Notes: generated by a model not told the origin, from the letters alone. Shown: positions 7,331 through 17,034, counted from the first letter of the stretch. The stretch: 64,000 nucleotides of DNA from JABIBT01 sp964481835 (GCA_964481835.1 CAYZTT010000002.1:10052-74051), one strand, 5' to 3'. Numbers and translations are program-made.

Positions 7331-8113
7331 TTATATAGATTTCTGAATTACATAATAGAACTCATTTTGTGTTTTTACTATCCTAAATTTGTATCCGATC
7401 CTATGGAGCAGTTTTTCAAACCACCCTCTCCGGGGATACTTCATCATTTTATTTGAGACTGTTTTTGTTGAGAAAGAGGCCACAATGTTCCTAGATTTTA
7501 AATTCTTCAGTAAAAGTTCTGTGAATTTGTGCCCTTTTTTAATTTCTAATGGATCTATTACCTTGAATAGGAATACTACGTCTGCAGTTGGCAGATCTGC
7601 TATATTCTTTGCGTTTATTGCCTTTAACTCTGCTTTCCCGCTTATCTTTTTTATTTTGAAGTATTTGTTTATGAAATCTACATCTTCTTGATCTATTTCT
7701 AATGCAGTATAACTTGGATTACACTCTAAGTAGGGATAGGAAACGGGATTTATCCCGGCTCCTATGTCGAGTATAGTTCTTGGCTGGCCAGTTAACTGGA
7801 ATATCCGATAGTAGAGTGTTTGATATGCCCTCATCCTCTCTTTTGTTGAAAGGTTGGTTTCCAGAATTTTTCTATGCAAATCTATTGATTCTGGATCCTT
7901 TTTTAATTCTTCCAAGAACATTTCTCTTTTTTTCTTTTTATTTATTTGAAAAGAACCGTAGATTTTATGGAGTCTTGTTTTTACTTCTTTTATTATTTCT
8001 TTATCTTTTGCCTTTGGCTTCTTTCTTAGAAATGCATCTATTTCTTGCTCTATTATTTCATCGCTCAAGGAAGAATATTTTTTTGATTTTATTTTGGGGA
8101 TTAGTGATTTCAT
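7331..8113 (-). CDS. FmrO/ArmA-like 16S rRNA (guanine-N7) methyltransferase
   Basis: This 260-residue protein matches the full layout of the FmrO family (ArmA, Rmt, Grm, Sgm). It has an N-terminal helical domain starting SKKYSSLSDEIIEQ, then the STKER motif (89-93). The SAM-binding motif LDIGAGINP (115-123) and acidic E139/D141 follow, then DVVFLFK (178-184) and SFSTKTVS (213-220). Bacterial members methylate N7 of G1405 in 16S rRNA and give high-level aminoglycoside resistance. The natural role in an archaeon is unknown. The gene starts inside the end of cysS (ATGA overlap), so the two are translationally coupled. Confidence 0.85.
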   Translation of the reverse strand: MKSLIPKIKSKKYSSLSDEIIEQEIDAFLRKKPKAKDKEIIKEVKTRLHKIYGSFQINKKKKREMFLEELKKDPESIDLHRKILETNLSTKERMRAYQTLYYRIFQLTGQPRTILDIGAGINPVSYPYLECNPSYTALEIDQEDVDFINKYFKIKKISGKAELKAINAKNIADLPTADVVFLFKVIDPLEIKKGHKFTELLLKNLKSRNIVASFSTKTVSNKMMKYPRRGWFEKLLHRIGYKFRIVKTQNEFYYVIQKSI

Positions 8114-9501
8114 TTCTTTATGATTGTGTATCCTTCTTTTGAATCTTTTATTTCATATCCTTTAGAATTAATTTTATCTCTTAGTTTATCTGATTCTTCC
8201 CAATCTTTAGTATCTCTGGCAAGTTGTCTTTTTTCTGCTAAATCTTCTATGCCTTTGGGAATAGTTTCTCCTTTTAGATCTTTTAAGGATAATCCGAGAA
8301 CCTTATCAAATTCATAGGCCATTTCTAGCTTTTCTTTTGAGCCTAGTTTTGGATCTCTTAGCATACCCCATAAAACTGAAAGTGCCCTTGAGGTATTCAA
8401 ATCATTGTTAATTCCCTCTAAAAATTCTTTTTTGTATGTATTCTTTGATTTTTTTGAATCTTTCTTTGTTTTTAATTCTAAAATTATATTTTTTAATCTG
8501 TCAAATGTGTTTTTTGCTGAATCTAAAGCCTCTAATGAAAATAACAATCTCTTTCGGTAGTGTGTTTGTAATGAGAGGTATCTAAAATCCAGTGGAGAGT
8601 ATCCTTTCTTTTCCAAATCGGATATTGTAAAAACTGCGCCTTCAGATTTAGACATCTTGCCTTCCCTTAGGACTAACCAACGCATATGAAGCCAGTATTT
8701 TACCCAGGGGTGTTTCCCACATGCGGCTTCGGATTGCGCGATTTCATTAGTATGGTGTATTGGGATATGTTCTTCTCCCCCAGTATGAATGTCGAATTGT
8801 TCTCCAAGATACTTCGAGGACATTGCGGAACATTCTATGTGCCATCCTGGAAAGCCCTTGCCCCAAGGAGAGTCCCACTGCATGATATGATTTGGTTGAT
8901 TTGTAATCCATAAAGCGAAATCAGAAGGATTTTTTCTTTCGGGATCTACTTCCACTCTTGAACCTGCCTTCATATCTTCAAGTTTTAGTTTTGCTAATTT
9001 GGTATAGTTTTTTGATTTAGAGGTATCGAATATCAACCCTACTTTTGTTTTGTAGGTGTAGCCGTTCTTTTCTATCTTTTTTATTAGATTAATCATATCT
9101 TTTATATGCTCTGTGGCCCTTGCCCATTTTGTTGGGGGAAGGATGTTTAATTTTTCTGTGTCTTCAATGAATATATCTTCGTATTTCTTTGCAACTTTCA
9201 ATAAGGATTCGGAATTTAAGGGGAGTTTCTCTCTTTTTATGGCCTTCATCATCTTATCCTCCCCTTCATCAGCATCCGAGGTTAGATGTCCTACATCTGT
9301 TATGTTAATTACATGTTTGACCTTTAGTTTGTTATAGAGAAGTGTTCTTTTTATTATATCTTCAAATATATATCTTCGTAGATTTCCAATGTGTTGTGTC
9401 CAATATACTGTTGGTCCGCATCCGTATAGGCTGGCCTCCCCGGCTTTTATTGGTTTGAAATTCTCCTTTTTCCGAGTTAGGGTATTGTAGAGCTTAAGCA
9501 T
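8110..9501 (-). CDS. cysS: Cysteinyl-tRNA synthetase
   Basis: This class I synthetase of 463 residues charges tRNA-Cys. The HIGH motif appears as HIGN (37-40), zinc ligands include C28 and the HIEC Cys at 224, and KMSKS is at 282-286. The frame extends to 9555, but the ATG at 9501 gives the standard family start (MLKLYNTL) and lies about 25 nt after a minus-strand TATA (ataaaatatataaat). It overlaps the methyltransferase start by 4 nt. The matching tRNA-Cys is at 38959-39029. Confidence 0.96.
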   Translation of the reverse strand: MLKLYNTLTRKKENFKPIKAGEASLYGCGPTVYWTQHIGNLRRYIFEDIIKRTLLYNKLKVKHVINITDVGHLTSDADEGEDKMMKAIKREKLPLNSESLLKVAKKYEDIFIEDTEKLNILPPTKWARATEHIKDMINLIKKIEKNGYTYKTKVGLIFDTSKSKNYTKLAKLKLEDMKAGSRVEVDPERKNPSDFALWITNQPNHIMQWDSPWGKGFPGWHIECSAMSSKYLGEQFDIHTGGEEHIPIHHTNEIAQSEAACGKHPWVKYWLHMRWLVLREGKMSKSEGAVFTISDLEKKGYSPLDFRYLSLQTHYRKRLLFSLEALDSAKNTFDRLKNIILELKTKKDSKKSKNTYKKEFLEGINNDLNTSRALSVLWGMLRDPKLGSKEKLEMAYEFDKVLGLSLKDLKGETIPKGIEDLAEKRQLARDTKDWEESDKLRDKINSKGYEIKDSKEGYTIIKK

Positions 9502-9572
9502 AGGATTGATTTGGGCCGAGGATTTATATATTTTATGGAAAGTTTTAAATAACAAGATTAAGAAACTATATC
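9502..9572. promoter_or_regulatory. Divergent promoters for cysS and aspS
   Basis: The 71-nt gap holds a minus-strand TATA near 9522-9536 for cysS and a plus-strand element gttttaaataac near 9541-9552 for aspS. Each lies 20-35 nt from its start codon, consistent with leaderless transcripts. Confidence 0.55.
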
Positions 9573-10967
9573 ATGAAGTACAGAACCCATACGTGTGGAG
9601 AGTTAAGCAAGAAAGAGGCCGGAAAGAAGGTTATTTTATCCGGGTGGGTAGAGAGTGTTCGAACCCATGGAAAAATAGGATTCATAAATTTGAGAGACCG
9701 ATATGGGGTTACTCAGATTTTCCTAGGAAAAGATTTTGCTGAAAAATTAATTGATTTGAGAAGGGAATCTGTTGTTAGGGTTGAAGGGGAAGTAAAGAAG
9801 AGGCCAGATGCAAACAAGAAGCTTGCTACTGGGGAAATTGAAGTTTCTGCCTCTAAATTTGATGTTTTGAGTTTATCTGAACCGTTGCCTTTGGAATTAG
9901 AAGATGTTGAATCAAACGAAGATACAAGATTGAAGTATAGATATCTTGATCTTCGAAGAGATGAAATGCAGAATAATATTATTTTGAGGCATAAGGCGGT
10001 AAAGACATTAAGGGATTTTTATGATAAAGAAAATTTTATTGAGATTACTACTCCAATTTTGACTAAATCTACTCCCGAGGGTGCGAGGGACTATTTAGTG
10101 CCCAGTAGGCTACATAAGGGGAAGTTTTACGCTTTGCCACAGAGCCCCCAACAATACAAGCAATTACTAATGCTGGCCGGCTATGATAGATATTTGCAGA
10201 TTGCCCCTTGCTTTAGGGATGAAGCTGCAAGAGCGCATAGGGCGCCCGGAGAATTTTATCAGTTAGATGTTGAAATGTCTTACGTGGAGCAAGATGACAT
10301 CTTAAAGTTGGTTGAGAAGAGTATGATTGAACTGGTTAAGAAGGTATTTCCAGAGAAAAAAATAACCCAAGTTCCATTTCCAAGAATCCCTTATGCTGAG
10401 GCAATGAAAAAATATAAAACCGATAGCCCAGATATAAGGAAAAATAAAAAAGATTCAAACGAACTAGGATTCTGTTGGATAGTTGATTTCCCTTTATTCC
10501 AAAAGCAGACTAAAGAAGATTTTTTCCACGGTGCTGGGCAGGAATGGGGGCCAAGCCACCATATGTTTACTATGCCAAGGGAAGAAGATATAAAATTCCT
10601 AGATAAAGATCCTGGAAAGGCAAAGGCTTATCAACATGATATGGTATTAAATGGTTATGAGTGTGGCGGGGGGAGCATTAGAATCCATGATCCCAAGGTT
10701 CAAGCTAAAATTTTTGACTTGATTGGCTTCAATAAACAACAGAAGAAAGAGTTTGAGCATTTACTTGAAGCATTCAAGTATGGTGTGCCTCCGCATGGAG
10801 GAATTGCTTTGGGAATTGACAGGTTATTGATGGTTATAATGGGGAAGGAGAATATCCGAGAGTTGATTGCCTTTCCAAAAGATAAGAACGCCAGGGATCC
10901 GGTTATGGACGCTCCAAGCAAGATAGCAAAAGAGCAGCTAGATGAAGTGGGATTAAAGTTGAAATGA
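9573..10967 (+). CDS. aspS: Aspartyl-tRNA synthetase, bacterial type without GAD domain
   Basis: This class II synthetase of 464 residues has an N-terminal OB fold (about 1-110), motif 2 FRDEAARAHR (214-223) and motif 3 near GIALGIDRLLM. Bacterial signatures such as GEFYQLDVEMS (226-236) and VDFPLFQ (304-310) place it with bacterial rather than archaeal AspRS. Bacterial enzymes are close to 590 residues because a GAD domain is inserted between these blocks. Here that region is only about 15 residues (285-300). asnS starts inside its stop codon (ATGA). Confidence 0.93.
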   Translation: MKYRTHTCGELSKKEAGKKVILSGWVESVRTHGKIGFINLRDRYGVTQIFLGKDFAEKLIDLRRESVVRVEGEVKKRPDANKKLATGEIEVSASKFDVLSLSEPLPLELEDVESNEDTRLKYRYLDLRRDEMQNNIILRHKAVKTLRDFYDKENFIEITTPILTKSTPEGARDYLVPSRLHKGKFYALPQSPQQYKQLLMLAGYDRYLQIAPCFRDEAARAHRAPGEFYQLDVEMSYVEQDDILKLVEKSMIELVKKVFPEKKITQVPFPRIPYAEAMKKYKTDSPDIRKNKKDSNELGFCWIVDFPLFQKQTKEDFFHGAGQEWGPSHHMFTMPREEDIKFLDKDPGKAKAYQHDMVLNGYECGGGSIRIHDPKVQAKIFDLIGFNKQQKKEFEHLLEAFKYGVPPHGGIALGIDRLLMVIMGKENIRELIAFPKDKNARDPVMDAPSKIAKEQLDEVGLKLK

Positions 10968-12244
10968 AATTTATAGCTATAGAAGAAGCATTAAAGAAAA
11001 AGAAGGGGGATGTATCCATCCGGGGATGGGTTTATAGAATTAGAAAGATGAAGGATAAAATCTTCATTGTTATGAGAGATTCTTCAGATATTATTCAATG
11101 TGTTGTTAAAACTCCCAAATTGGTTGAACAGGCAGATAATTTGTTGATTGAAAGTTCCCTTGAATTGGAGGGAAATTTGCATTCAGATAGCCGAGCCCCA
11201 GGGGGATATGAATTAGATATCACAAAGATGAATATCATCCATCAGGCGGAAGATTTCCCGATTGGGAAAGATCAAAGTCCCGAATTTTTACTAGATCAAA
11301 GGCATTTGTATATTAGAAGCAGAAAGATGACTGCAATTATGAAAATTAGAAGTACTGTTACGGGCGCCATTCATGAATATTTTAGGAGTAAGAACTTCTA
11401 TGAATTTCAAAGTCCCTTGTTAGTCCCTGGTGGGGCAGAAGATGGACCAACAATGTTTGAAGTTAAATACTTTGGGAGGAAGATGTTTCTTGCTCAGACT
11501 TGGCAGCTATATGCTGAAGCAGCAATGTTTGGTTTAGAAAAATTGTATTGTCTGGCACCTTCGTTTAGGGCAGAGAAATCTAAAACATCCAGGCATCTTA
11601 CTGAATATTGGCATACAGAGATGGAGGTTGCTTGGTGTAACCTAGATGGATTAATGGATTATGCTGAGGAGTTAATCAAACATGTTTTAACGAAAGTTCT
11701 CAAGGAAAATAAAAAGGAATTGAAAATTCTTGAGAGAGATGTGGAGAAACTAAAACCCAGTATTGAGAAGAAATTCCCAAGGATTACTTATGATGATGCA
11801 TTAGAGATGTTAAACAAAAAAGGAAGGAAGATTAAATGGGGTAAAGATCTAAGGACCATTGAAGAAGAAAGATTGATGGATTCTTATGATACCGTTGTTT
11901 TTGTTACCCATTATCCTAAGGAAGTTATGGCGTTCTATAAACCAAGGGATCCAAAAAATCCAAAGGTTGCAATGTGTTTTGATGCTCTTGGACCGGAAAG
12001 TATTGGGGAATTAATTGGGGGCAGTGAGCGAGACACAGATCTAAAGGAATTGGTTAAATCTCTGAAGGACTTGGGAGAGAATATTGAAGATTACCATTAT
12101 TATTTAGATACAAGGAAATATGGGAGTGTTCCGCACGCAGGATTTGGTTTAGGAACAGAGAGATTGATTAGGTGGATTTGTGGCTTAGATTCTGTTAAGG
12201 ACGCTATTGGATTCCCAAGAACTTTACAAAGGACAAATCCTTAG
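10964..12244 (+). CDS. asnS: Asparaginyl-tRNA synthetase
   Basis: This class II synthetase of 426 residues is of the archaeal/eukaryotic AsnRS type. It has an OB fold (about 1-100), a catalytic core with FRAEKSKTSRHLTEYWHTE as motif 2, GFGLGTERL as motif 3, and the characteristic end FPRTLQR. It is translated with aspS through an ATGA overlap. An adjacent AsnRS suggests Asn-tRNA is made directly and not by amidation of Asp-tRNA. Archaeal AspRS shares the fold, but the bacterial-type AspRS upstream already supplies that activity. Confidence 0.9.
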   Translation: MKFIAIEEALKKKKGDVSIRGWVYRIRKMKDKIFIVMRDSSDIIQCVVKTPKLVEQADNLLIESSLELEGNLHSDSRAPGGYELDITKMNIIHQAEDFPIGKDQSPEFLLDQRHLYIRSRKMTAIMKIRSTVTGAIHEYFRSKNFYEFQSPLLVPGGAEDGPTMFEVKYFGRKMFLAQTWQLYAEAAMFGLEKLYCLAPSFRAEKSKTSRHLTEYWHTEMEVAWCNLDGLMDYAEELIKHVLTKVLKENKKELKILERDVEKLKPSIEKKFPRITYDDALEMLNKKGRKIKWGKDLRTIEEERLMDSYDTVVFVTHYPKEVMAFYKPRDPKNPKVAMCFDALGPESIGELIGGSERDTDLKELVKSLKDLGENIEDYHYYLDTRKYGSVPHAGFGLGTERLIRWICGLDSVKDAIGFPRTLQRTNP

Positions 12245-13377
12245 ATAATATGAAATAGTTCGTTTATTATCCCTAGTATAAATACTATTATTAGAATAAC
12301 TCCAAAAATACTTAGAAATCGTTTCTTCTTGAGTTTGTATTCTGGTTGGCGCCTCCCTTTCTTTCTGGCCTTGAAATAAATTAATGTAATCAATATTCCT
12401 TCTAATCCGCCTGCTACTGCGCCCGTTAAACCAATTACTTTTATGAAGCTGGTTGCCCCAAATAAGAATATTATGAATGGAATAAACATTGTGAGTGCCC
12501 ACGCATAAAGGGGCTTGATATTGTAATCAAACATGTAAATTTCTTTCATGGCTAGTGCGAGTGTTAAGAACGAGGTTAGCATTGCGAAGACTGCGAATAT
12601 GTTCCCAAATAGTATCATTGAGCCGCCTAAATAGTTGCCCAATCCGATTGTGGCTATCTCTGTTGTGCTTGTTCCAGTTATTGCAATTGTTGTGAACGCG
12701 AATAAAATGTAAGATGCTATTGGAATTAGGGATCCAAGAATTATGGCTCTTTTTAACTTTTTCCTGTCGTGGGTAAGATATTCTTTCATTTCAGGTATTG
12801 AAGCGGCTCCTGCGAAAGCGAATAGTATTACTCCGTAAGGAATCAACATTTTTGCTATGTTAAACTCTGCTAGATTGGATATATTGAATTGGCTAGAAAA
12901 TATTGCGAATCCCGAAATTAATAATATCAATAATAAGACTATTGATGCAAACAATAATTCATATTTGGTTATTGCTTTTAATCCTATGAAGATAAAGATT
13001 GACACGAATATAAAAAATATGGTTGAGAAAATCAGAGGAGTTAACCCAAAAATTGCTGAAAGTGCTACCCCTTCCCCGATAATATATGCAACTAATGCCC
13101 CGTAGATTACAAGGAACATAGAGGCTATTGCCACTCGTTTCCCCCACTTTCCTAAATATCTCTCTGCATAGCCGGGAAGTTGGTGATTGCCGGGGGTCCT
13201 TAGAACTATCTCTCCCATGAAAAGGTTCATTAACAGAATTGCTACCCCTAAAATTAGTATTGTTAGTAATCCTGTTAAAAATCCAGATTGGGCAACTACG
13301 TATGGAATTCCTAGAACGCCTGCTCCAATTATTGTTCCGGTTAGTAGTGCTGAAGCCCTAAAGAGTTTTTTGTCCAT
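12241..13377 (-). CDS. Amino acid permease (AAAP/aromatic type)
   Basis: This 378-residue protein has about 11 hydrophobic helices. Its N-terminal stretch TGTIIGAGVLGIPYV matches the unwound TM1 motif of APC-superfamily amino acid transporters, close to the tyrosine/tryptophan permeases. It would import amino acids across the cytoplasmic membrane, plausibly important in an auxotrophic, reduced archaeon. The substrate cannot be read from sequence. It converges on asnS with a 4-nt overlap. Confidence 0.85.
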   Translation of the reverse strand: MDKKLFRASALLTGTIIGAGVLGIPYVVAQSGFLTGLLTILILGVAILLMNLFMGEIVLRTPGNHQLPGYAERYLGKWGKRVAIASMFLVIYGALVAYIIGEGVALSAIFGLTPLIFSTIFFIFVSIFIFIGLKAITKYELLFASIVLLLILLISGFAIFSSQFNISNLAEFNIAKMLIPYGVILFAFAGAASIPEMKEYLTHDRKKLKRAIILGSLIPIASYILFAFTTIAITGTSTTEIATIGLGNYLGGSMILFGNIFAVFAMLTSFLTLALAMKEIYMFDYNIKPLYAWALTMFIPFIIFLFGATSFIKVIGLTGAVAGGLEGILITLIYFKARKKGRRQPEYKLKKKRFLSIFGVILIIVFILGIINELFHII

Positions 13378-13410
13378 TAGGCTAAATTTTAGAAAATCTG
13401 TTTATATATG

Positions 13411-14382
13411 TTATGATTTTGATTTGTATTCTGATGCAGGTGTCAAATTTCCAAACCCTGTCTTTAGGAAAACCTCATAGTCCATTCCATGCCGGCCGTC
13501 TATTCTCCCCTCGCCTCGCCAATATTGGGAGATTAATCTCCATTCTTTTTCACCCTGTATATTTGGTTCGCCCACCCTTCTCCAATGCCCCCTTACTGGG
13601 TGCAACGGAGTTTCATTATTTCTTCTCTCCCCTGTAAGGATTCTAGTTAGATCTCTTTGACTATGTATTGTAAAATGTGGGCGGACTGCGGTTTTCTTTT
13701 GTTTTTTGCACCCTCTATTTTTTGGCTTTTTCCGTCCTCGTGCAATGGCTTTGCTTTGATTACTTTCGGAACGCAAGATAAAGTTTTCAGGGTCCATAAT
13801 ATACATTATTTGTTTCATAACTGCCATTGTGGACTGAGTTAAGTCTCTACCGATCTCCTGTAGCTCTTGTTGATCTAGGGGGGCCCTCTTGATTCTCGTT
13901 CTACCCTTCCTGTCCACCACCCCATAATAAATTGGGTGGGAGAGTACCTTCATGCTTGAATCGTCTTCTATTGATAGTAATTCTGTTTCTCCAAACTCTA
14001 TAAATGTTCCATCTAGACTTGTATCGTCTCGGCCTCCCATTTCCATCGAACGGATTATCCTGCACCTATTGGCTGTAATTGATTCGTAAATTACAACAGA
14101 ATCTGAATCCTCTACTGCGGTAACGGGGAATGGAGCCAAAACAAGATCTCCTTGCTGTCGAGATTGCCCGACATAATTTCTCAGGTATTCTGCATACTCC
14201 TGGGGAGATTTCCCTATTTGGGGCAATATATCCTCAGATAGTATTGGAAAATCAAATAATGCTGCCTCTTCCATTGCAGCACAAAGATAAGGATAGAATT
14301 CTCTAAATGCAGGAGGGCTCCAGGATTCATCTACATGGCCCTTGTTTACTAGTTCCACTAGCTTATCAAAATGTCTTCCCAT
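13411..14382 (-). CDS. Uncharacterised protein with a mobile-element-type C-terminal region
   Basis: This 323-residue soluble protein has two parts. The first about 200 residues have no recognised motif. A very basic linker follows (about 215-235, KKPKNRGCKKQKK). The end contains HPVRGHWRRVG and, about 20 residues on, ISQYWRGEGR. The RGHW...W..YW+G arrangement recalls a domain I associate with phage and plasmid proteins, which is inference. The promoter carries the GTAGTAAC octamer. The gene has no operon partner. Confidence 0.7.
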   Translation of the reverse strand: MGRHFDKLVELVNKGHVDESWSPPAFREFYPYLCAAMEEAALFDFPILSEDILPQIGKSPQEYAEYLRNYVGQSRQQGDLVLAPFPVTAVEDSDSVVIYESITANRCRIIRSMEMGGRDDTSLDGTFIEFGETELLSIEDDSSMKVLSHPIYYGVVDRKGRTRIKRAPLDQQELQEIGRDLTQSTMAVMKQIMYIMDPENFILRSESNQSKAIARGRKKPKNRGCKKQKKTAVRPHFTIHSQRDLTRILTGERRNNETPLHPVRGHWRRVGEPNIQGEKEWRLISQYWRGEGRIDGRHGMDYEVFLKTGFGNLTPASEYKSKS

Positions 14383-14401
14383 GTTTTCCCTGCCATCGCT
14401 T

Positions 14402-14431
14402 CTGTTTTTAAATCTTTCTATTTGTTACTAC
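14402..14431 (-). promoter_or_regulatory. Promoter with GTAGTAAC octamer (site 3)
   Basis: On the minus strand, GTAGTAAC (14424-14431) is followed by aaatagaaagatttaaaaa, the local BRE/TATA pattern, about 20-40 nt before the ATG at 14382. Here the octamer lies upstream of the TATA box, unlike sites 1 and 2. Confidence 0.5.
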
Positions 14432-14451
14432 ACTTTAGTGGGCCTAAATTC

Positions 14452-17034
14452 TCATTTTAAGAACGATTTTCTAATTTCTAGAACTGCAACCCCAACTAAT
14501 GATGCAGCCAATATGTATCCCCAATTAACTAAACTTAATGCCGTTAGGCTGAAGAATGTGGCCAACGGAGTATAGATTAATAACAGGTGGAGCAATATTG
14601 AGAGTGCTACTGCTCCAAGAAGGTACTTGTTCGTTAGGAATCCAACTTGGAATATGTTTTTCTTTTCTGATCTACACGAGAATGCCAAGAACAATTCGAA
14701 AAGTATTAGGGATGTTAGGGCGATTGTCCTGGCCTTATCAATATTGCCTGTGGTGAAATATTCTAACATGAACAATCCTAATACAACCATAAGGACAACT
14801 ATCACTCTTGTTATTATGAAGCCTCTGGCACCAGATAGGATTGTTTCTTTTTGCGAACGGGGTTTTCTTCTCATGATATCTTTCTCGGCAGGATCCATTC
14901 CTAGCGCCAGTGCCGGGAGCCCATCCGTGATTAGGTTTACCCATAAGATTTGTAATGGTAGGAGTGGGAGTGGAAGGGATGCCAATAAAGAGATGAATAT
15001 TATTGCTATCTCTCCAAGGTTTGCAGAGATTAAGAATTTCACAAATTTCTTTATGTTATCATATATCGCTCTTCCGTATTTTATTGCTCTAACTATGGTG
15101 GCATAATGGTCATCCATGAGTATCATATCTGAGGCTTCTTTTGAGACATCTGTTCCGGAGATACCCATTGCCACCCCTACATCTGCTTTTTTAAGTGCGG
15201 GGGCATCATTTATGCCATCTCCAGTCATAGCCACTATGTGTCCATCTTTTTGCAAGGCTTCTAGAATCTTTACTTTGTGTTCCGGATTAACTCTGGCGTA
15301 GATTGAAATTGACTTTGTAGAATTATGAATTGCTTCATCAGACATCTTTTCTAGTTGCAATCCAGTTATGACCTCAGATTTTATTCCGATTTGGTGCGCT
15401 ATTGCTTTTGCAGTTAGGGCATTATCTCCAGTTATCATTACTGTTCTAATGCCTGCCTTCTCTGCGATTTTTACTGATTTTCTTACTCCCTCTCTTGGGG
15501 GGTCAATCATCCCCATTAAACCAAGGAAAGTTAGATCCTTAGTTGATTTTGATTCTGAATATGCGAAGGCTAGAACCCTTAGGGCTTTTGATGCCATTTG
15601 ATCATTCATCTCTAGGATCTTTTTCTTGTCTGCATCTGTTATTGGCTTTGTAGTTACTCCGTTGAAAATGTATTTACATCTATTAAGGACTATTTCTGGG
15701 GCCCCCTTTAGGTGAACATTTTGAGTTTTTCCTATTTCATCCAGTGTTGCCATGAATTTCTTTCTAGAATCGAAAGGGATCTCATCTTTTCTTTCGAACG
15801 CGGTTTTTAGGTTTGCTTTTTTTGCAACTACTTTTAAGGCTAGCTCTGTAGGGTCTCCTTGTTTTTCACTTAAATCAGAATTATTACATAAGTAGGAAGT
15901 TTCTAGGAGTCTGTTTATCTTATTGGGATTGAACTCTTGTCCTTTGTGAGTAAATATTCCTTCTGTTGAATATCCTGATCCCGAAACAGAGAGTATTCTG
16001 TTGTTTGCGTAAATAGACTTTACAGTCATCTCTCCAGAAGTCAGGGTTCCTGTTTTATCTGTACAGATAATGCTTGTTGAGCCTAATGTTTCTATGGCGG
16101 AGAGCTTTCTTATTAGAGCCTTATTTTTTACTAGCCGTTTTACCCCTATGGCTAATGAAATAGTCACCACTGCTGGCAAGCCTTCTGGAATTGCGGCCAC
16201 TGCCAAACTTATGGAAGTCATTAAAGATTCTACAAGGGATAAATCTTTTATTAATCCTAATAAAAATACTACTATAATTATCCCAAGAGTGATGAAACCT
16301 AGTTTTTTCCCAAATTTTGAAAGTTTTTTCTGCAATGGGGTTTCTGTTTCTTCTATTTTTCTTAATGAGGAAGCGATTTTCCCGAATTCTGTTTTATTTC
16401 CAATTCCAGTAACTACTGCCTTCCCTCTCCCGTAAGATACAATTGTTCCTGCGAATATCATATTATTTCTGTCTGCCAATACTGCTTCCCTCTCAATTTT
16501 GTTTATTGCTTTATCTCTTGGCACAGATTCTCCGGTTAGAACGGCTTCATTTACCTGCAGACTTACGTTTTCTATTATTCTTGCATCTGCGGGGATTTTA
16601 TCTCCGGTTTCTAGAACTAGAATATCTCCGGGGACCAATTTTGATGCGGGAATTAATCTTGTATGGCCATTTCTCAGGACTCTCGCGTGAGGTGCTGCCA
16701 TTTTCTTCAAAGTTTCTAGAGCTTTTTCTGCCTTATACTCTTGTGTGAACCCCATGAGGGCATTAAGTATTACAATAACTAGGATAACTATTGCATCTAT
16801 GTGGTGTTGTATTAGTAAGGAGATTAAGATTGCAATTAATAATATGTACATTAATGGGTTTGTGAACTGCTCTAGAAATATTTTTAGGGGAGAAAGTTTT
16901 TTTTCATGTGTTATTTCGTTTGATCCGTATTTTTTTCTCCTTAGGTCAATTTGTAGGGATCTGAGACCTAATTTTGAATTGACTTGTAGTTTCTTTAGAG
17001 TTTCCTCCTTTGTTAATTTATAGAAGTCGGTCAT
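14452..17034 (-). CDS. P-type ATPase, calcium-type (P2)
   Basis: This 860-residue membrane pump uses ATP to move cations, most likely Ca2+ (P2A/P2B-like). It has an N-terminal cation-ATPase domain (about 1-75), TGES of the actuator domain (167-170), PEGL in M4 (283-286) and the phosphorylated Asp in DKTGT (326-330). TGDN and TGDGINDAP hinge motifs follow, and six C-terminal helices with NLITDGLPALALG (M6 ligands). The length fits the family. It is convergent with nothing and stands alone, with a promoter in the gap before 17132. Confidence 0.93.
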   Translation of the reverse strand: MTDFYKLTKEETLKKLQVNSKLGLRSLQIDLRRKKYGSNEITHEKKLSPLKIFLEQFTNPLMYILLIAILISLLIQHHIDAIVILVIVILNALMGFTQEYKAEKALETLKKMAAPHARVLRNGHTRLIPASKLVPGDILVLETGDKIPADARIIENVSLQVNEAVLTGESVPRDKAINKIEREAVLADRNNMIFAGTIVSYGRGKAVVTGIGNKTEFGKIASSLRKIEETETPLQKKLSKFGKKLGFITLGIIIVVFLLGLIKDLSLVESLMTSISLAVAAIPEGLPAVVTISLAIGVKRLVKNKALIRKLSAIETLGSTSIICTDKTGTLTSGEMTVKSIYANNRILSVSGSGYSTEGIFTHKGQEFNPNKINRLLETSYLCNNSDLSEKQGDPTELALKVVAKKANLKTAFERKDEIPFDSRKKFMATLDEIGKTQNVHLKGAPEIVLNRCKYIFNGVTTKPITDADKKKILEMNDQMASKALRVLAFAYSESKSTKDLTFLGLMGMIDPPREGVRKSVKIAEKAGIRTVMITGDNALTAKAIAHQIGIKSEVITGLQLEKMSDEAIHNSTKSISIYARVNPEHKVKILEALQKDGHIVAMTGDGINDAPALKKADVGVAMGISGTDVSKEASDMILMDDHYATIVRAIKYGRAIYDNIKKFVKFLISANLGEIAIIFISLLASLPLPLLPLQILWVNLITDGLPALALGMDPAEKDIMRRKPRSQKETILSGARGFIITRVIVVLMVVLGLFMLEYFTTGNIDKARTIALTSLILFELFLAFSCRSEKKNIFQVGFLTNKYLLGAVALSILLHLLLIYTPLATFFSLTALSLVNWGYILAASLVGVAVLEIRKSFLK

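Noticed and set aside
9502..9555. 18-residue N-terminal extension of CysRS
   Set aside because: Family start MLKLYNTL and TATA spacing both favour 9501; the extension would contain the promoter.
14738..15106. Frames in other phases within the P-type ATPase gene
   Set aside because: The ATPase frame is intact with all motifs, so the others are shadows.
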